A DNA stretch of 64,000 nucleotides, from assembly GCF_041320705.1 (NCBI RefSeq), contig NZ_JBGGTQ010000007.1, positions 1 to 64,000 of the forward strand, written 5' to 3'. The translations under genes were made by a program, and so were the position numbers. Of the stretch, positions 17,051-25,461 are shown piece by piece. The DNA is from Kineococcus mangrovi (lineage in GTDB: Bacteria; Actinomycetota; Actinomycetes; Actinomycetales; Kineococcaceae). Under the pieces are notes generated by a model. It was not told where the DNA came from. It saw nothing but the letters and a program-made list of their open reading frames with translations, and did not search any database. Position 1 is the stretch's first letter. The number at the start of each line of letters is the position of its first letter.

Positions 17051-17794
17051 TCAGAGGCTGCGCAGGACCGCGGTGACCTTGCCGAGGACCGTGGCCTCGT
17101 CCCCGTCGATGGGGTCGAACAACGGGTTGCGCGGCATCAGCCTGACGTGCCCGTCCTTGCGCTGCAGGACCTTCACCGTCGCTTCGCCGTCGATCATGGC
17201 GGCCACCACGTCACCGTTCTCGGCCGTCGGCTGCTGGCGCACCACGACCCAGTCGCCGTCGCAGATGGCGGCGTCGATCATCGACTCGCCCACGACGCGG
17301 AGCATGAAGTGCTCACCCGCACCGATGAGCTGCGCGGGCAGCGGGAAGACCTCCTCGACCAGCTGCTCGGCCAGGATCGGGCCACCGGCGGCGATCCGGC
17401 CGACGAGCGGGACGTAGGTCGGTGCGGGCCGACCCTCGTCGGGGGTGCCGTCCACCGCGGAGACGAGCCCCCAGCCGAACTGCGGGGCCGGGGTCACGAC
17501 CTCGAGGGTGCGCGGGCGGCGCGGGTCCTTGCGCAGGTAGCCCATCTTCTCGAGGGTCTTCACCTGGTGGGCCACGCTGCTCGGGCTCGTCAGCCCCACG
17601 GCCTGCCCGATCTCGCGCATGCTCGGCGGGTACCCCCGCTGGTCGACGCACTCCTTGATGGCGTGCAGCACGCGCCGCTGGCGGTGGGTGAGGCCGTCGC
17701 GGACCACCGGGGCGTCCGGGAACTCGTGGACCGTGCCGAGGGGGCCGGCGTCCTCGCCCGCTGCGTCCGTCGTCCCGTCCAGCGCGTCGGCCAC
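17051..17794 (-). CDS. lexA: SOS repressor LexA
   Basis: A 247-residue LexA. The N-terminal winged helix-turn-helix lies at about 35-100 ([24 protein letters not shown] then [21 protein letters not shown]). The self-cleavage site is Ala136-Gly137 (RIAAGGPI), with catalytic Ser171 (VVGESMID) and Lys208 (EATVKVLQR). A GTG start is preceded by AGGAGAAGG and is preferred to the ATG at 17863. It represses damage genes until RecA filaments trigger cleavage. A near-perfect LexA box 79 bases upstream indicates autorepression. The gene points away from the LysM gene at 21531 as in mycobacteria, but about 3.7 kb lies between their starts. Confidence 0.97.
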   Translation of the reverse strand: MADALDGTTDAAGEDAGPLGTVHEFPDAPVVRDGLTHRQRRVLHAIKECVDQRGYPPSMREIGQAVGLTSPSSVAHQVKTLEKMGYLRKDPRRPRTLEVVTPAPQFGWGLVSAVDGTPDEGRPAPTYVPLVGRIAAGGPILAEQLVEEVFPLPAQLIGAGEHFMLRVVGESMIDAAICDGDWVVVRQQPTAENGDVVAAMIDGEATVKVLQRKDGHVRLMPRNPLFDPIDGDEATVLGKVTAVLRSL

Positions 17795-17847
17795 GTCCTT
17801 CTCCTGTCTGCGTTCGCCCGGGTGGGGGAAGTCCTCCGGTCCTGGCC

Positions 17848-17853
17848 ACGGTA
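17848..17853 (-). promoter_or_regulatory. -10 element of the lexA promoter
   Basis: On the minus strand TACCGT lies 18 bases downstream of TTTGAT, which is inside the LexA box. Repressor bound there would cover the -35. The predicted leader is about 45 bases. Confidence 0.5.
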
Positions 17854-17872
17854 GCCACTGCACCGGCAGCGA

Positions 17873-17888
17873 TCAAACAGGTGTTCGA
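17873..17888 (-). promoter_or_regulatory. LexA box of lexA
   Basis: On the minus strand TCGAAC-ACCT-GTTTGA differs from the consensus TCGAAC-N4-GTTCGA at one position. It also contains the stop codon of the phosphatase gene upstream (TCA at 17873-17875 on the plus strand), so box and coding end share bases. Confidence 0.88.
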
Positions 17889-19798
17889 ACCGGCGTGTCC
17901 TGCCCACGGCGTCCACCGTGGGGGTGCAGGCGCACCGCCAGCAACGCGACGTCGTCCTCCGGCCGTTGCGGCAGCATCCGCTGCAGGACCGCCTCGCACA
18001 GGTCGTCCAGGGTCAGGCTGCGGGAGGCGAGCTCGTCCAAGGTCCCGTGGAGGCGGGCCAAGCCGTCGTCGAGCACCTCACCGCGCCGCTCGACGAGGCC
18101 GTCGGTGTAGAACAGCACGGTCGAGCCCGCCTCCAGCTCGGCCACGCTCTCCCCGCGGGGCACCTCGGGCAGCACCCCCAGCAGCAGCTCGGCAGCCGGG
18201 GCCTGCAACCAGGACACCTCCGCCCGCGGCGTGATCAGGACCGGCGGGGGATGCCCGGCGTTGGACCACACCAGCCGCTGCACCCCGCGCCGGGCCTCCT
18301 GCTCAGTCTGCTCCAGCCGTGCCACCACCGCCGTCGCGGTCGTCCCCACCTGCAGGGCGACCATCGCCCGGTCCACCCCGGTCAGGACGGCGGCCGGCCC
18401 GGCGTCGGCGGCCACGGCGATCCCGCGCAGCAGCGAGCGGACCTGGGCCATGGCCGCCGCCGCCTCGGTGTCGTGCCCCAGCACGTCGCCGACGGTCAAG
18501 ATCGTCGACCCGCACGGCTGGACGAAGGAGTCGTACCAGTCCCCGCCGACCTGCGCGGTCTCCGCGGCCGGGGTGTAGCGCACCGCGACCTGCAGGTGGT
18601 CCGGCTGGGCGGGCTCGGTGAGCAGCGACCGCTGCAGCGCCTCGGCCAGCTCACGCTGCCGGCGGTACAGGCGGGCGTTGTCCAGGGCCAGCCCGGCCCG
18701 CCCGGCGATGTCGGTCGCGGTGGCGGTCTCCTCGGCGGTGATCGGGCTGCGGGTCGCGCCGTTGGCCAGCGTGAGCGCGCCCAGGGTCCGCCCGCGGGCG
18801 CGCAACGGCAGGATCAGCAGCGACTCCGGCGCCAGCTCGGTGACCAGGTCCCGGGCCCGGCCCGGCTCCAGGACCGAGCGCAGGTACTCCAGGGCCCGGG
18901 CCGGCTGGACCTGCGGCTGGCCGGTGCCCAGGGCCTGGTCCAGCAGCGACCCCGGATGCAGCACCTGCAGGCGGGTGGCGGCGTACTCGGCCAGCACCGG
19001 TCGCACCGCCCCCTCGGCGTGCCAGCTGCCGACGTCGCGCAGGGCCCGCGCGCCGGCCCGGTGACCACTGCGCCGATCGTCGGTGACCAGGCTGACGACG
19101 CACCAGTCCGCGAGCAGGGGGACCACCAGCCGCGCCAGGCGGCCGACGGCCCGCTCGCCGTCCAGGGTGCTGGTCAGCTCGCTGGTGACACCGGCCAGCA
19201 GTTCGGCGCGGGCGGTCGCCCGGCCCAGGTGGGCCACCAGCTGCTCCAGCTCGCGGGTGCGGGCGAACAGGTCGTGCTCGACGCGTTCGGCCCGCTCGCG
19301 CAGGCGTTCGCTCAGCTCGGCCGAGGCCTGGGCGGCGTCGCGGCTGTGGACGTAGTCGGTGATGTCGTCGGAGCGGTGCAGCAGCAGCACGACCTCGCCG
19401 TCCTCGTCGAGGATCGGGACGTTGCGCGGGCTCCAGAACCGCTCCTCGTAGGTGCCGCCGGGCATCGGGATGTCGTACTTCTGCACGGCCATCGTCTGCG
19501 GTAGACGAGTCTGACGGGTCAAGGTCAACGAGTCGCGCAGGTTCACCAGCCCGTCAGCGGCCGGGTCGTCGGGGTTCATGGGGAACACCTCGAACAACCC
19601 GCGCCCGACGGTGGCCTCCAGGGTGGTGGCGGTGACCTCGAGCCGGGCCCGGTTGGCCCGCACGATGACGAAGTCCGGCGTCAGCAGCAGCAGCGGGGCC
19701 GGTGTCTCGTCGAAGACGCGCTGGAAGTCCAGCGCGGACAGCGGTCTCAACCGACTCGTTCCCCCTCTGCTCGGAACGTCCTGCGCGGCGAGCTCCAC
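17873..19798 (-). CDS. PAS-GAF-SpoIIE (PP2C) serine phosphatase
   Basis: About 641 residues. A PAS domain (about 25-145: FQRVFDETPAPLLLLTPDFVIVRANRA onward) and a helical linker are followed by a GAF domain (about 205-395, with a typical ITAEETATATDIAGRAGLALDNARLY end). The C-terminal PP2C/SpoIIE phosphatase has metal motifs VGGDWYDSF, VGDVLGHD, and FYTDGLVERRGE. Such RsbU-like proteins dephosphorylate anti-sigma-factor antagonists; no partner STAS or RsbW gene lies in the window. GTG at 19798, with TACGAT just before it, is chosen over the ATG at 19843. It reads directly toward lexA, and its stop lies in the LexA box. Confidence 0.85.
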   Translation of the reverse strand: MELAAQDVPSRGGTSRLRPLSALDFQRVFDETPAPLLLLTPDFVIVRANRARLEVTATTLEATVGRGLFEVFPMNPDDPAADGLVNLRDSLTLTRQTRLPQTMAVQKYDIPMPGGTYEERFWSPRNVPILDEDGEVVLLLHRSDDITDYVHSRDAAQASAELSERLRERAERVEHDLFARTRELEQLVAHLGRATARAELLAGVTSELTSTLDGERAVGRLARLVVPLLADWCVVSLVTDDRRSGHRAGARALRDVGSWHAEGAVRPVLAEYAATRLQVLHPGSLLDQALGTGQPQVQPARALEYLRSVLEPGRARDLVTELAPESLLILPLRARGRTLGALTLANGATRSPITAEETATATDIAGRAGLALDNARLYRRQRELAEALQRSLLTEPAQPDHLQVAVRYTPAAETAQVGGDWYDSFVQPCGSTILTVGDVLGHDTEAAAAMAQVRSLLRGIAVAADAGPAAVLTGVDRAMVALQVGTTATAVVARLEQTEQEARRGVQRLVWSNAGHPPPVLITPRAEVSWLQAPAAELLLGVLPEVPRGESVAELEAGSTVLFYTDGLVERRGEVLDDGLARLHGTLDELASRSLTLDDLCEAVLQRMLPQRPEDDVALLAVRLHPHGGRRGQDTPVRTPV

Positions 19799-20242
19799 GT
19801 CCGACGATCGTAACGATGACCTGCGGGGTGGTCCGCGCAGCACGGCAGGCGATGAGCCACCAGCGCCTCGCGCTCACCCCGCTGGCCAGGACGTCGGCTA
19901 CGGGCTCCCCGGCGTGGTGGGCTCGCTCACGGGCACCTCCTTGGACCCGACGACGGAGCCGCCGGTGACCCCGCCGCTGGAGCGGCACGTTCCATCCCGC
20001 TCCTTCGCCGTGGACGGGGTGCAACGCACCACTTCCGCGGTCCGGCACGTTCCTGTGCCCGCGCACCGGCGATCTCGCGCTCACCTCGTGGTGCACGCTC
20101 CGTCGCCGGTGGCCAGCGCCAGCGCGGTCCGGTCGGCGACCTCGCGGTGGTGGAGCGAACCGCGCTGGGCACGGTCGCCCCGCTGCCGCCGGGCGACGGT
20201 GCTGCTGGACACCTGCTCCACCGCACGCGCACGGTGGCAGAC
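19799..20242. other. no confident gene; possible decayed DNA
   Basis: About 440 bases upstream of the phosphatase start and of the broken gene at 20243. Several overlapping frames are open on both strands only because GC is high; none has a good start or a recognised family. The frame of the broken gene stays open upstream of its GTG, so that gene may once have been longer. Confidence 0.4.
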
Positions 20243-20682
20243 GTGCCGTCGACACCCACGGGCGACCTGACCCTGCCTGAACAGGACCGACGCGTCCTCA
20301 TCACCTGAGCCGTCGACTGCGTCCGCCGGGTCCTGCCGCTCTTCGAGCACGCCCACCCCGAGGACACCCGCCTGCGAGAAGGCATCTCCGGAGCCTTGCG
20401 CTTCGCCGCGGGCCAGCTGTCCATCGGCGCTGCCCGCACCCTGGCCTTCGGCTGCCACGCCGCCGCCCGCCGGAGCGCCGACGAGGCCGCCCGGGCCGTG
20501 GCGCGAGCGTGTGGCCACGCCGTGGCCGTGGCAGACGTGGGTGGGCACGCCCGCAACGTGCCCACCGACGTGCTCGAGGCCCTGCGCGCAGACGGTGCGC
20601 CGGCACAGACCTCGCCGTGGAAGACGCCTGGCGACGACGCCGCGTCCCCGCGACCCTGGTGCCCCACGTCTACCCGACCTGA
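20243..20682 (+). pseudogene. broken immunity-like protein gene (Imm-5-like family)
   Basis: Reading from GTG 20243 gives LTLPEQDRRVLIT, then TGA at 20306, then AVDCVRRVLPLFEHAHPEDTR in the same frame. The stop falls where relatives have Trp in a pattern like WAxDCxxxVLPLFE. The frame goes on through AAGQLSIGAARTLAFGCHAAAR and ARACGHAVAVADVGGHARNVP to about 20605. The expected C-terminus (TDLAVEDAWRRRRVPATLV) then continues in another frame, from 20605 to the TGA at 20680. One nonsense change and one frameshift therefore break an otherwise complete 146-codon gene. The family assignment is from memory of the domain pattern; the function of these proteins is only putative. A sequencing error could explain one lesion but hardly both. 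Confidence 0.65.
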
Positions 20683-21003
20683 GAGCTCCCCCCGCGCTCT
20701 CGTCCCGTCGACGCGACCGGCGGAGGTCGAGTCCCCGGAGCCGGGACCTTGCGAGACCACCTGAGCCTCGTCCGCGGGTGACCCGCGAGGATCGGCCCAG
20801 GTCGACCCGGAGGAGGCGGCGGACGTGCCTCCCCGGGCATCCGCTCCGTGCTGGGCGGGTTGCCGCCGGCTCCTGCCGGTGGTGGCCGGGTGGGCGAGCT
20901 CGTGCGCTGCCTGCACCTGGCGCCGCGTGGCTGCGGCGGGAGCCGCCGAGCTGCCGGTCGTCGCACCGGCCGGGACGTCGGCGACATCGGGCACGCTGGG
21001 GCG
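20683..21003. other. no gene seen
   Basis: About 320 GC-rich bases between the broken gene and a small membrane gene. An open frame runs into the latter from 20848, but its translation is Arg/Gly-rich and looks like non-coding sequence. No repeat or clear promoter was found. Confidence 0.4.
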
Positions 21004-21228
21004 ATGGGCCGGAAGCGGTGGTGGCAGGTGACGAGGAAGCCCGGGACGTCGCTGGTGCTGGGACTGTCGTGGGCGGTGCTCGCGATCGTGCAGTGGTGGC
21101 CGATCGGGGACCCTGGCGCCAGTGCGTGGCGGTGGCTCGGCCGCGCAGGCACGACCGGCATGGCCTGCTACTACCTGGTGGCCTGGGGAGTGCGCCGGTC
21201 GAGGGAGCCGACCAGCCGGTCGCACTGA
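21004..21228 (+). CDS. small two-helix membrane protein
   Basis: A 74-residue protein from the ATG at 21004. A basic start ([14 protein letters not shown]) precedes two hydrophobic segments, about 16-34 ([17 protein letters not shown]) and 48-62 ([15 protein letters not shown]), and a basic tail. This looks like a genuine small inner-membrane protein. No family is recognised. It lies in the segment separating lexA from the LysM gene. An in-frame extension to 20848 is possible but looks non-coding. Confidence 0.5.
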   Translation: MGRKRWWQVTRKPGTSLVLGLSWAVLAIVQWWPIGDPGASAWRWLGRAGTTGMACYYLVAWGVRRSREPTSRSH

Positions 21229-21439
21229 GCGCCCCCGCTCAGCCCTGCGGGCGTCCCCGGGGTCCTGGCACCTCGACCGCTGCCGGGCGTCCGCCGGGCG
21301 TCCTGGTGCGGAGCCGTCGGCAACGTCCCGAGGCGCCACGCCCGCGGGGTGGTCCACGTCGTCGCAGGTCAGGCCCTCTGTCGGGGGGTCGTGGCACGTT
21401 CCGTGCGCGTCACCCGCCGACCCGCCTCGGGTCGGGGGG

Positions 21440-21498
21440 TTGCGCTCCGCCGTTCGAACGGTGGTAGAACAGACGCGCTGGATCGAACACCCGTTCGA
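21440..21498 (+). promoter_or_regulatory. SOS promoter of the LysM gene with a perfect LexA box
   Basis: The LexA box TCGAAC-ACCC-GTTCGA at 21483-21498 is a perfect consensus match. A -10-like TAGAAC lies at 21465-21470, with TTGCGC at 21440-21445 as a weak -35. A second half-site, GTTCGAAC, lies at 21452-21459. The full box sits just after the likely transcription start, a position that blocks elongation or open-complex formation. Apart from this promoter the bases 21229-21530 hold nothing I recognise. Confidence 0.85.
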
Positions 21499-21530
21499 TC
21501 GCGGCGACCCCGAGATGGAGGTCCACGCTC

Positions 21531-22025
21531 GTGAGCACCACCGCCCTCGTCCTCTCCTTCGCCGCCCCCGCCCCGTTCCCCGGTGCGGGCGCCCGCACCC
21601 GCCGCGCCGAGCGCCGGGCCGCCCGTCACGAGCAGCGTCGGCTCGTGCGCCACGCCCTGCCCGGCGTCCACCGGGTCCGGCCGGTGCGGCGGGCCCGGCC
21701 CGGCCGCGCCCCCCACGGGCCCCTGCGGCTGACGCGCCGCGGACGTCTCCTGGTCACGTGCACCGCGGTCACGGCCCTCACCGGTGCCGTCGTGGCCGTC
21801 ACCGGGGCCTACACCGGTGCCGCGGCCGGTGCGGAGCAGGCCCCGGCGCCCGTCGTCCTGACGGTCGCACCGGGTCAGACCCTGTCCTCCCTGGCGGCGC
21901 AGTGGGCCCCCGGGGAGGACTGGCGCGACGTCGCCGGCGAGATCGTCGACCTCAACGGTCTCCCGTCGATGGCCCTGCAGGCCGGCCAGCGCCTGACGAT
22001 GCCCGACCGGCCCCACCGGTCCTGA
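21531..22025 (+). CDS. LysM membrane protein, LexA-regulated cell-division inhibitor candidate
   Basis: A 164-residue protein: about 70 Arg-rich cytoplasmic residues, one transmembrane helix at about 73-97 ([22 protein letters not shown]), and an outer LysM domain at about 110-158 ([17 protein letters not shown] to [10 protein letters not shown]). This is the architecture of the SOS-induced division suppressors Rv2719c/ChiZ of mycobacteria and YneA/DivS of other Gram-positives. The same neighbourhood (divergent from lexA, next to nrdR) and a perfect LexA box support that role. GGAGGT eight bases before the GTG sets the start. Whether it halts division or binds cell wall during repair is inferred from relatives. 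Confidence 0.85.
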   Translation: MSTTALVLSFAAPAPFPGAGARTRRAERRAARHEQRRLVRHALPGVHRVRPVRRARPGRAPHGPLRLTRRGRLLVTCTAVTALTGAVVAVTGAYTGAAAGAEQAPAPVVLTVAPGQTLSSLAAQWAPGEDWRDVAGEIVDLNGLPSMALQAGQRLTMPDRPHRS

Positions 22026-22159
22026 CCGTGGAGCCCCCGGTGCCCGGCCCGGGCCCGCTCGTCCCACCGTCGCACCGCTCGGTTGCCGGGCGGGCCTCCC
22101 GCGACGTACGGTCGAGGTTGGCCCACAGGCCTCGGACGGTCGTGGGGGAGGGAGCCGGG

Positions 22160-22663
22160 GTGCACTGCCCGTTCTGCCGGCACGAGGACTCACGTGTCGT
22201 GGACTCGCGCACGACCGACGACGGCAGTTCCATCCGGCGACGGCGCCAGTGCCCGAACTGCTCCAAGCGGTTCACCACGGTCGAGACGGCCAGCCTGACC
22301 GTGCTCAAGCGCTCCGGGGCTCCAGAACCCTTCAGCCGGGCCAAGATCGCCTCGGGCGTGCGCAAGGCCTGCCAGGGCCGTCCCGTGAGCGAGGACGACA
22401 TCGCACTGCTCGCCCACCGCGTCGAGGAGGCCGTCCGGGCCCAGGGCGCCGCGGAGATCGACGCCCACCAGGTGGGTCTGGCCACGTTGCCGTTCCTGCA
22501 GGAGCTCGACGAGGTGGCCTACCTCCGCTTCGCCTCCGTCTACCAGGCCTTCGACTCCCTGGCCGACTTCGAGAAGGCGATCGACCGCCTCCGCGCCGAG
22601 CGCGAAGCCGGTCTGCACGACGTCGACGCCGCGGACCCACGACCGGTCCCGGCCGGCGGCTGA
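22160..22663 (+). CDS. nrdR: transcriptional repressor NrdR
   Basis: A 167-residue regulator of ribonucleotide-reductase genes that senses ATP/dATP. The N-terminal zinc ribbon has CPFC and CPNC pairs (residues 3-6 and about 31-34). The ATP-cone follows ([24 protein letters not shown] onward). The GTG start gives the exact family N-terminus ([17 protein letters not shown]). Its targets, nrd genes, are not in this window. It follows the LysM gene, as in mycobacteria. Confidence 0.97.
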   Translation: MHCPFCRHEDSRVVDSRTTDDGSSIRRRRQCPNCSKRFTTVETASLTVLKRSGAPEPFSRAKIASGVRKACQGRPVSEDDIALLAHRVEEAVRAQGAAEIDAHQVGLATLPFLQELDEVAYLRFASVYQAFDSLADFEKAIDRLRAEREAGLHDVDAADPRPVPAGG

Positions 22664-22724
22664 CGAGCGTCCCCGCCCGGACCCCTGTGCGCGGGAAGTC
22701 GCCCGCTGCGGCGATGATGGGCGG

Positions 22725-23630
22725 ATGCTGGATCCGGCCTCCCTCTACACCTACGAGGGTGAGCGTCCCGCCCTCGTCGAACCCCCGCTGGTCGTCGCCC
22801 TCTCGGGGTTCATCGACGCCGGGGGGGCTGTGCGCCAGACGGTCGAGCACCTCCTGTCCACCTGTCGTCACGAGGTGGTCGCCACCTTCGACGTCGACCA
22901 GCTCCACGACTACCGCGCGCGCCGGCCCACGATGACCTTCGGCGGGCAGAACTGGCTGGACGTGGAGGCGCCGCAGCTGCGCCTGCTGCGCGTCGTCGAC
23001 GACGAGGGGTCCTCCCTCCTGCTGCTGTCCGGCCCGGAGCCGGACGTGCAGTGGGAGCGCTTCTGCGCCGCCGTGTGGCGGGTCGTCGACGAGCTCGGCG
23101 TGGGCCTGGTGACCGTCCTGTCCGCCGCGCCCACCGCGGTGCCGCACACGCGCCCGTCGGGGGTCACGGCCAGCGCGAGCCGCCCCGAGCTGCTGGAGGG
23201 GTACCGCACGTGGGACGTCGAGGCCCAGGTCCCCGGCCACGCCAGCGCGCTGCTGCACCTGCGCGGGGCGCAGGCGGACCGGGACGTCATCTCCGTCCTG
23301 GCGCACGTCCCGCACTACCTCGCCGGCAGCGACTACCCGGACGCGGCAGCGGTGCTGGTGCGCACCCTGTCGGGGTCCACGGGCGTCGCGGTGGACGTGG
23401 AGGCGCTGCAGGAGGCCGCCGCCGCCACGCGCGTCGAGGTGGACCGCCAGGTGTCCGAGTCCCCCGAGGCGGCGGCCGTCGTCACGGCCCTGGAGGAGCA
23501 GTACGACACCTCCGGCGACGAGGGGCGCGGCACGGGTGCCGCCAGCGCGTTCCTGCCCACTGCCGACGAGATCGCCGAGGAGTTCGAGCGGTTCCTGGCC
23601 AAGCGCGAGGAGGACCCCGGCCCGGAGTGA
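22725..23630 (+). CDS. PAC2-family protein
   Basis: A 301-residue member of the PAC2 (proteasome assembly chaperone 2-like) family of actinobacteria. Signatures are VVALSGFIDAGGAVRQTVEHLL near the start, FDVDQLHDYRARRP, and VPHYLAGSDYPDAA near 195. The C-terminal 60 residues form an acidic helix ending EEFERFLAKRE. In eukaryotes and archaea the fold aids 20S proteasome assembly; the bacterial role is not settled. GATGAT lies eight bases before the ATG, suggesting a leaderless transcript. Confidence 0.85.
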   Translation: MLDPASLYTYEGERPALVEPPLVVALSGFIDAGGAVRQTVEHLLSTCRHEVVATFDVDQLHDYRARRPTMTFGGQNWLDVEAPQLRLLRVVDDEGSSLLLLSGPEPDVQWERFCAAVWRVVDELGVGLVTVLSAAPTAVPHTRPSGVTASASRPELLEGYRTWDVEAQVPGHASALLHLRGAQADRDVISVLAHVPHYLAGSDYPDAAAVLVRTLSGSTGVAVDVEALQEAAAATRVEVDRQVSESPEAAAVVTALEEQYDTSGDEGRGTGAASAFLPTADEIAEEFERFLAKREEDPGPE

Positions 23631-23634
23631 GCCG

Positions 23635-23662
23635 GCCCGGTGCCACCCCGTCAGGACCGGGC
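23635..23662. terminator. weak hairpin between convergent genes
   Basis: GCCCGGT and ACCGGGC pair across a 14-base loop between the PAC2-gene stop and the convergent gene. The stem is short and no T-run follows. Confidence 0.3.
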
Positions 23663-24115
23663 TGCGGCCCCGCCCGCGCCGCTCGTGCCGACGCTGCCGC
23701 CGGCGGCTCCCGACACGTGGTGCAGCAGCGCCTGCCCGTAGGCGTCGGCGGCGTCCCGGGCCTCGAACGCGTCCGCGCCGTCCTCGTCCAGCAGCAGCAC
23801 CCGGAACAGCGAGCCGTCGGCGTCCTCGCGGCGCTCCAGCCGCGTGAAGCGGTCGCCGAGGAGGTCGCGCAGCTGGTGCTCGGCCGGCAGCCAGCACGCG
23901 TCCGGCTGGTCCACGGAGTCCAGGGCCCACTCGGTGGTGCCGTTGAAGCCGATGACGCGGCCCGTGGGGTGGTCGTGCACCTCGACCGTCATGTCCGAGA
24001 GCGTGAAGACGTCGCCGTCCATGTCGCGGTGGGGGATGACGAAGCGGTCACCGGAGGCGGGCTGCCAGGACAGGCCGGCGTCCTTGAGGCGCAGGGCGAG
24101 GTCGAGGGAGATCAC
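23651..24115 (-). CDS. conserved actinobacterial hypothetical protein
   Basis: A 154-residue soluble acidic protein beginning MISLDLALRLKDAGLSW. Motifs such as GDRFVIPHRDMDGDVFTLSDM and RVIGFNGTTEWALDSV look well conserved. From memory, relatives are sometimes labelled pilus-assembly CpaE, but no CpaE ATPase motifs are present, so I do not use that name. The C-terminal 20 residues are Gly/Ala-rich. No operon partner. Function unknown. Confidence 0.8.
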   Translation of the reverse strand: MISLDLALRLKDAGLSWQPASGDRFVIPHRDMDGDVFTLSDMTVEVHDHPTGRVIGFNGTTEWALDSVDQPDACWLPAEHQLRDLLGDRFTRLERREDADGSLFRVLLLDEDGADAFEARDAADAYGQALLHHVSGAAGGSVGTSGAGGAAARS

Positions 24116-24186
24116 CCGCCCAGCATGGACCCGACGCGCGGGCCCCGTCGTGCCGGAAGCGCCCGCGCACGGTAGGAACGTCCACC

Positions 24187-24537
24187 ATGGACGCCAGCTC
24201 TCTCGACCTCGACGCCGCCCGCGAGCGGCTCCTCACCATGCAGGGCGACCTGCGGACCACGATCGACGACCTCGTCGCCCGGCTCGAGTCCGGCAGCACG
24301 CCGGACGCCGCCGAGGGCGGTCAGGACGCCGGCGACATGGGTGCCCACGAGCAGCAGGCCGCCGAGAACGAGGGCCTGCTGGAGGGGGCCCGCCGTCGCC
24401 TGGACAGCGTGCAGGACGCGCTGAAGCGGATCGAGGACGGCACCTACGGGGTCTCGGTCGTCTCCGGCGAGCCCATCCCGCCCGAGCGCCTGGAGGCCCT
24501 GCCGGACGCGGCGACCCTCGCGGGGGAGGAGGTCTGA
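24187..24537 (+). CDS. TraR/DksA-like protein lacking zinc-finger cysteines
   Basis: A 116-residue protein with the DksA/TraR coiled-coil layout: two helices (about 5-40 and 50-85) joined near DAGDMGAHEQQAAENE, then ALKRIEDGTYGVSVVSGEPIPPERLEALP. Normal relatives read YGxCxxCGxPIxxxRLEALPxAxxCxxC; here all four Cys positions are replaced (Val, Ser, Thr/Leu, truncated), so no zinc can bind. The helix-loop could still enter the RNA-polymerase secondary channel. Whether it is functional is unknown; the intact frame argues against decay. Confidence 0.8.
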   Translation: MDASSLDLDAARERLLTMQGDLRTTIDDLVARLESGSTPDAAEGGQDAGDMGAHEQQAAENEGLLEGARRRLDSVQDALKRIEDGTYGVSVVSGEPIPPERLEALPDAATLAGEEV

Positions 24538-24543
24538 CGAGCA

Positions 24544-24584
24544 GGGCCGCGCGGACCGGCGCTCAGCGCAGGGTCGCGCGGCCC
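24544..24584. terminator. hairpin between convergent genes
   Basis: GGGCCGCGCG and CGCGCGGCCC form a perfect ten-base-pair stem, with a smaller GCGC hairpin in the loop. It overlaps the last codons of the minus-strand transglutaminase-like gene. No T-run. Confidence 0.5.
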
Positions 24585-25384
24585 CGGTGGTCGTCGGCGG
24601 GCAGGTCCCCGTCCACGACCGCCAGGACGGACATCGTCTCGAGGCGGACGGCGCCCGCCGTGGTGAGGAAGGCGGTGTCGGCCGCGTCGCGACCGGTGGT
24701 GATGCGCACCAGCGAGGCCCGCGGAGCCAAGCGGGTGGCGTCGACCACCTCCCACCGCCCCCGGGGTGCCGCCTCCACGACGGCGTGGAAGTCCATGGGG
24801 GACAGGCCCGGTGCGTAGACGGCGGCCACCCGGGCGGGCACGTCGAGCGCCCGCAGCAGCGCCGTGGTGAGGTGGGCGAAGTCGCGGCAGACGCCCTGGC
24901 GGTCCACCAGCGTCTCCAGCGCCCCGTCGGTCGGCGTGCTGGAACCGCTGACGTAGGCCGTGCGCGCGGCGACCCACTGCGCCACCGCGTGCGGCAGGTC
25001 GGTGCGGGGGACGGACCCGAACTCCTCGGCGGCCGTCCTGGCCAGCCGGTCCGAGGGGCAGAAGCGGCTGGGGCGCGTGAACTCCCACCGCTCGGCCACC
25101 GTGAGCGCCGGCCCTCCCCGCTGCCCCGGCTCGACCTCCGCCGGCTCGACGACGGCCTCGTAGCCGACCTCCACGTCGCCGGCCGGGAGGGTCGCGTGGT
25201 GCAGCACGGTGCCCTCGGGCGAGGTCTGCGCACCGACCGCCACCGGCCCCCCGGGGCCGGTGAGGACGAGTTCCTCGGTGCGCACGAGCACCTCGGGACG
25301 ACGGGCGACGGCGAGCAGCAGGCTCGCCTCGGTGGGCTGGTCGGCGTGCAGCCGCAGGCGCACGCGCATGGAGGTCCGGGGCAC
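24563..25384 (-). CDS. transglutaminase-like (cysteine protease fold) protein
   Basis: A 273-residue protein with an N-terminal beta-rich domain (about 1-100) and a transglutaminase core. The catalytic residues are Cys166 (RQGVCRDFAHL), His200 (MDFHAVVEA) and Asp215 (VVDATRLAP), all intact. No signal peptide is seen, so it should be cytoplasmic. Members cleave or form amide bonds; some actinobacterial ones are linked to peptide ligation systems, but no such genes are adjacent. The start could also be ATG 25369. Confidence 0.85.
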   Translation of the reverse strand: MPRTSMRVRLRLHADQPTEASLLLAVARRPEVLVRTEELVLTGPGGPVAVGAQTSPEGTVLHHATLPAGDVEVGYEAVVEPAEVEPGQRGGPALTVAERWEFTRPSRFCPSDRLARTAAEEFGSVPRTDLPHAVAQWVAARTAYVSGSSTPTDGALETLVDRQGVCRDFAHLTTALLRALDVPARVAAVYAPGLSPMDFHAVVEAAPRGRWEVVDATRLAPRASLVRITTGRDAADTAFLTTAGAVRLETMSVLAVVDGDLPADDHRGRATLR

Positions 25385-25461
25385 GCGGGGATCCTGCCCG
25401 AACCCGTCCCCGACGGCCGCACGGGGTGCGGACGGCGGCCCGGCCTCCTACGGTGCCGGTC

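Noticed and set aside
23651-24115. Pilus assembly protein CpaE
   Set aside because: That label circulates for relatives, but the protein lacks any ATPase motif and no pilus genes are near.
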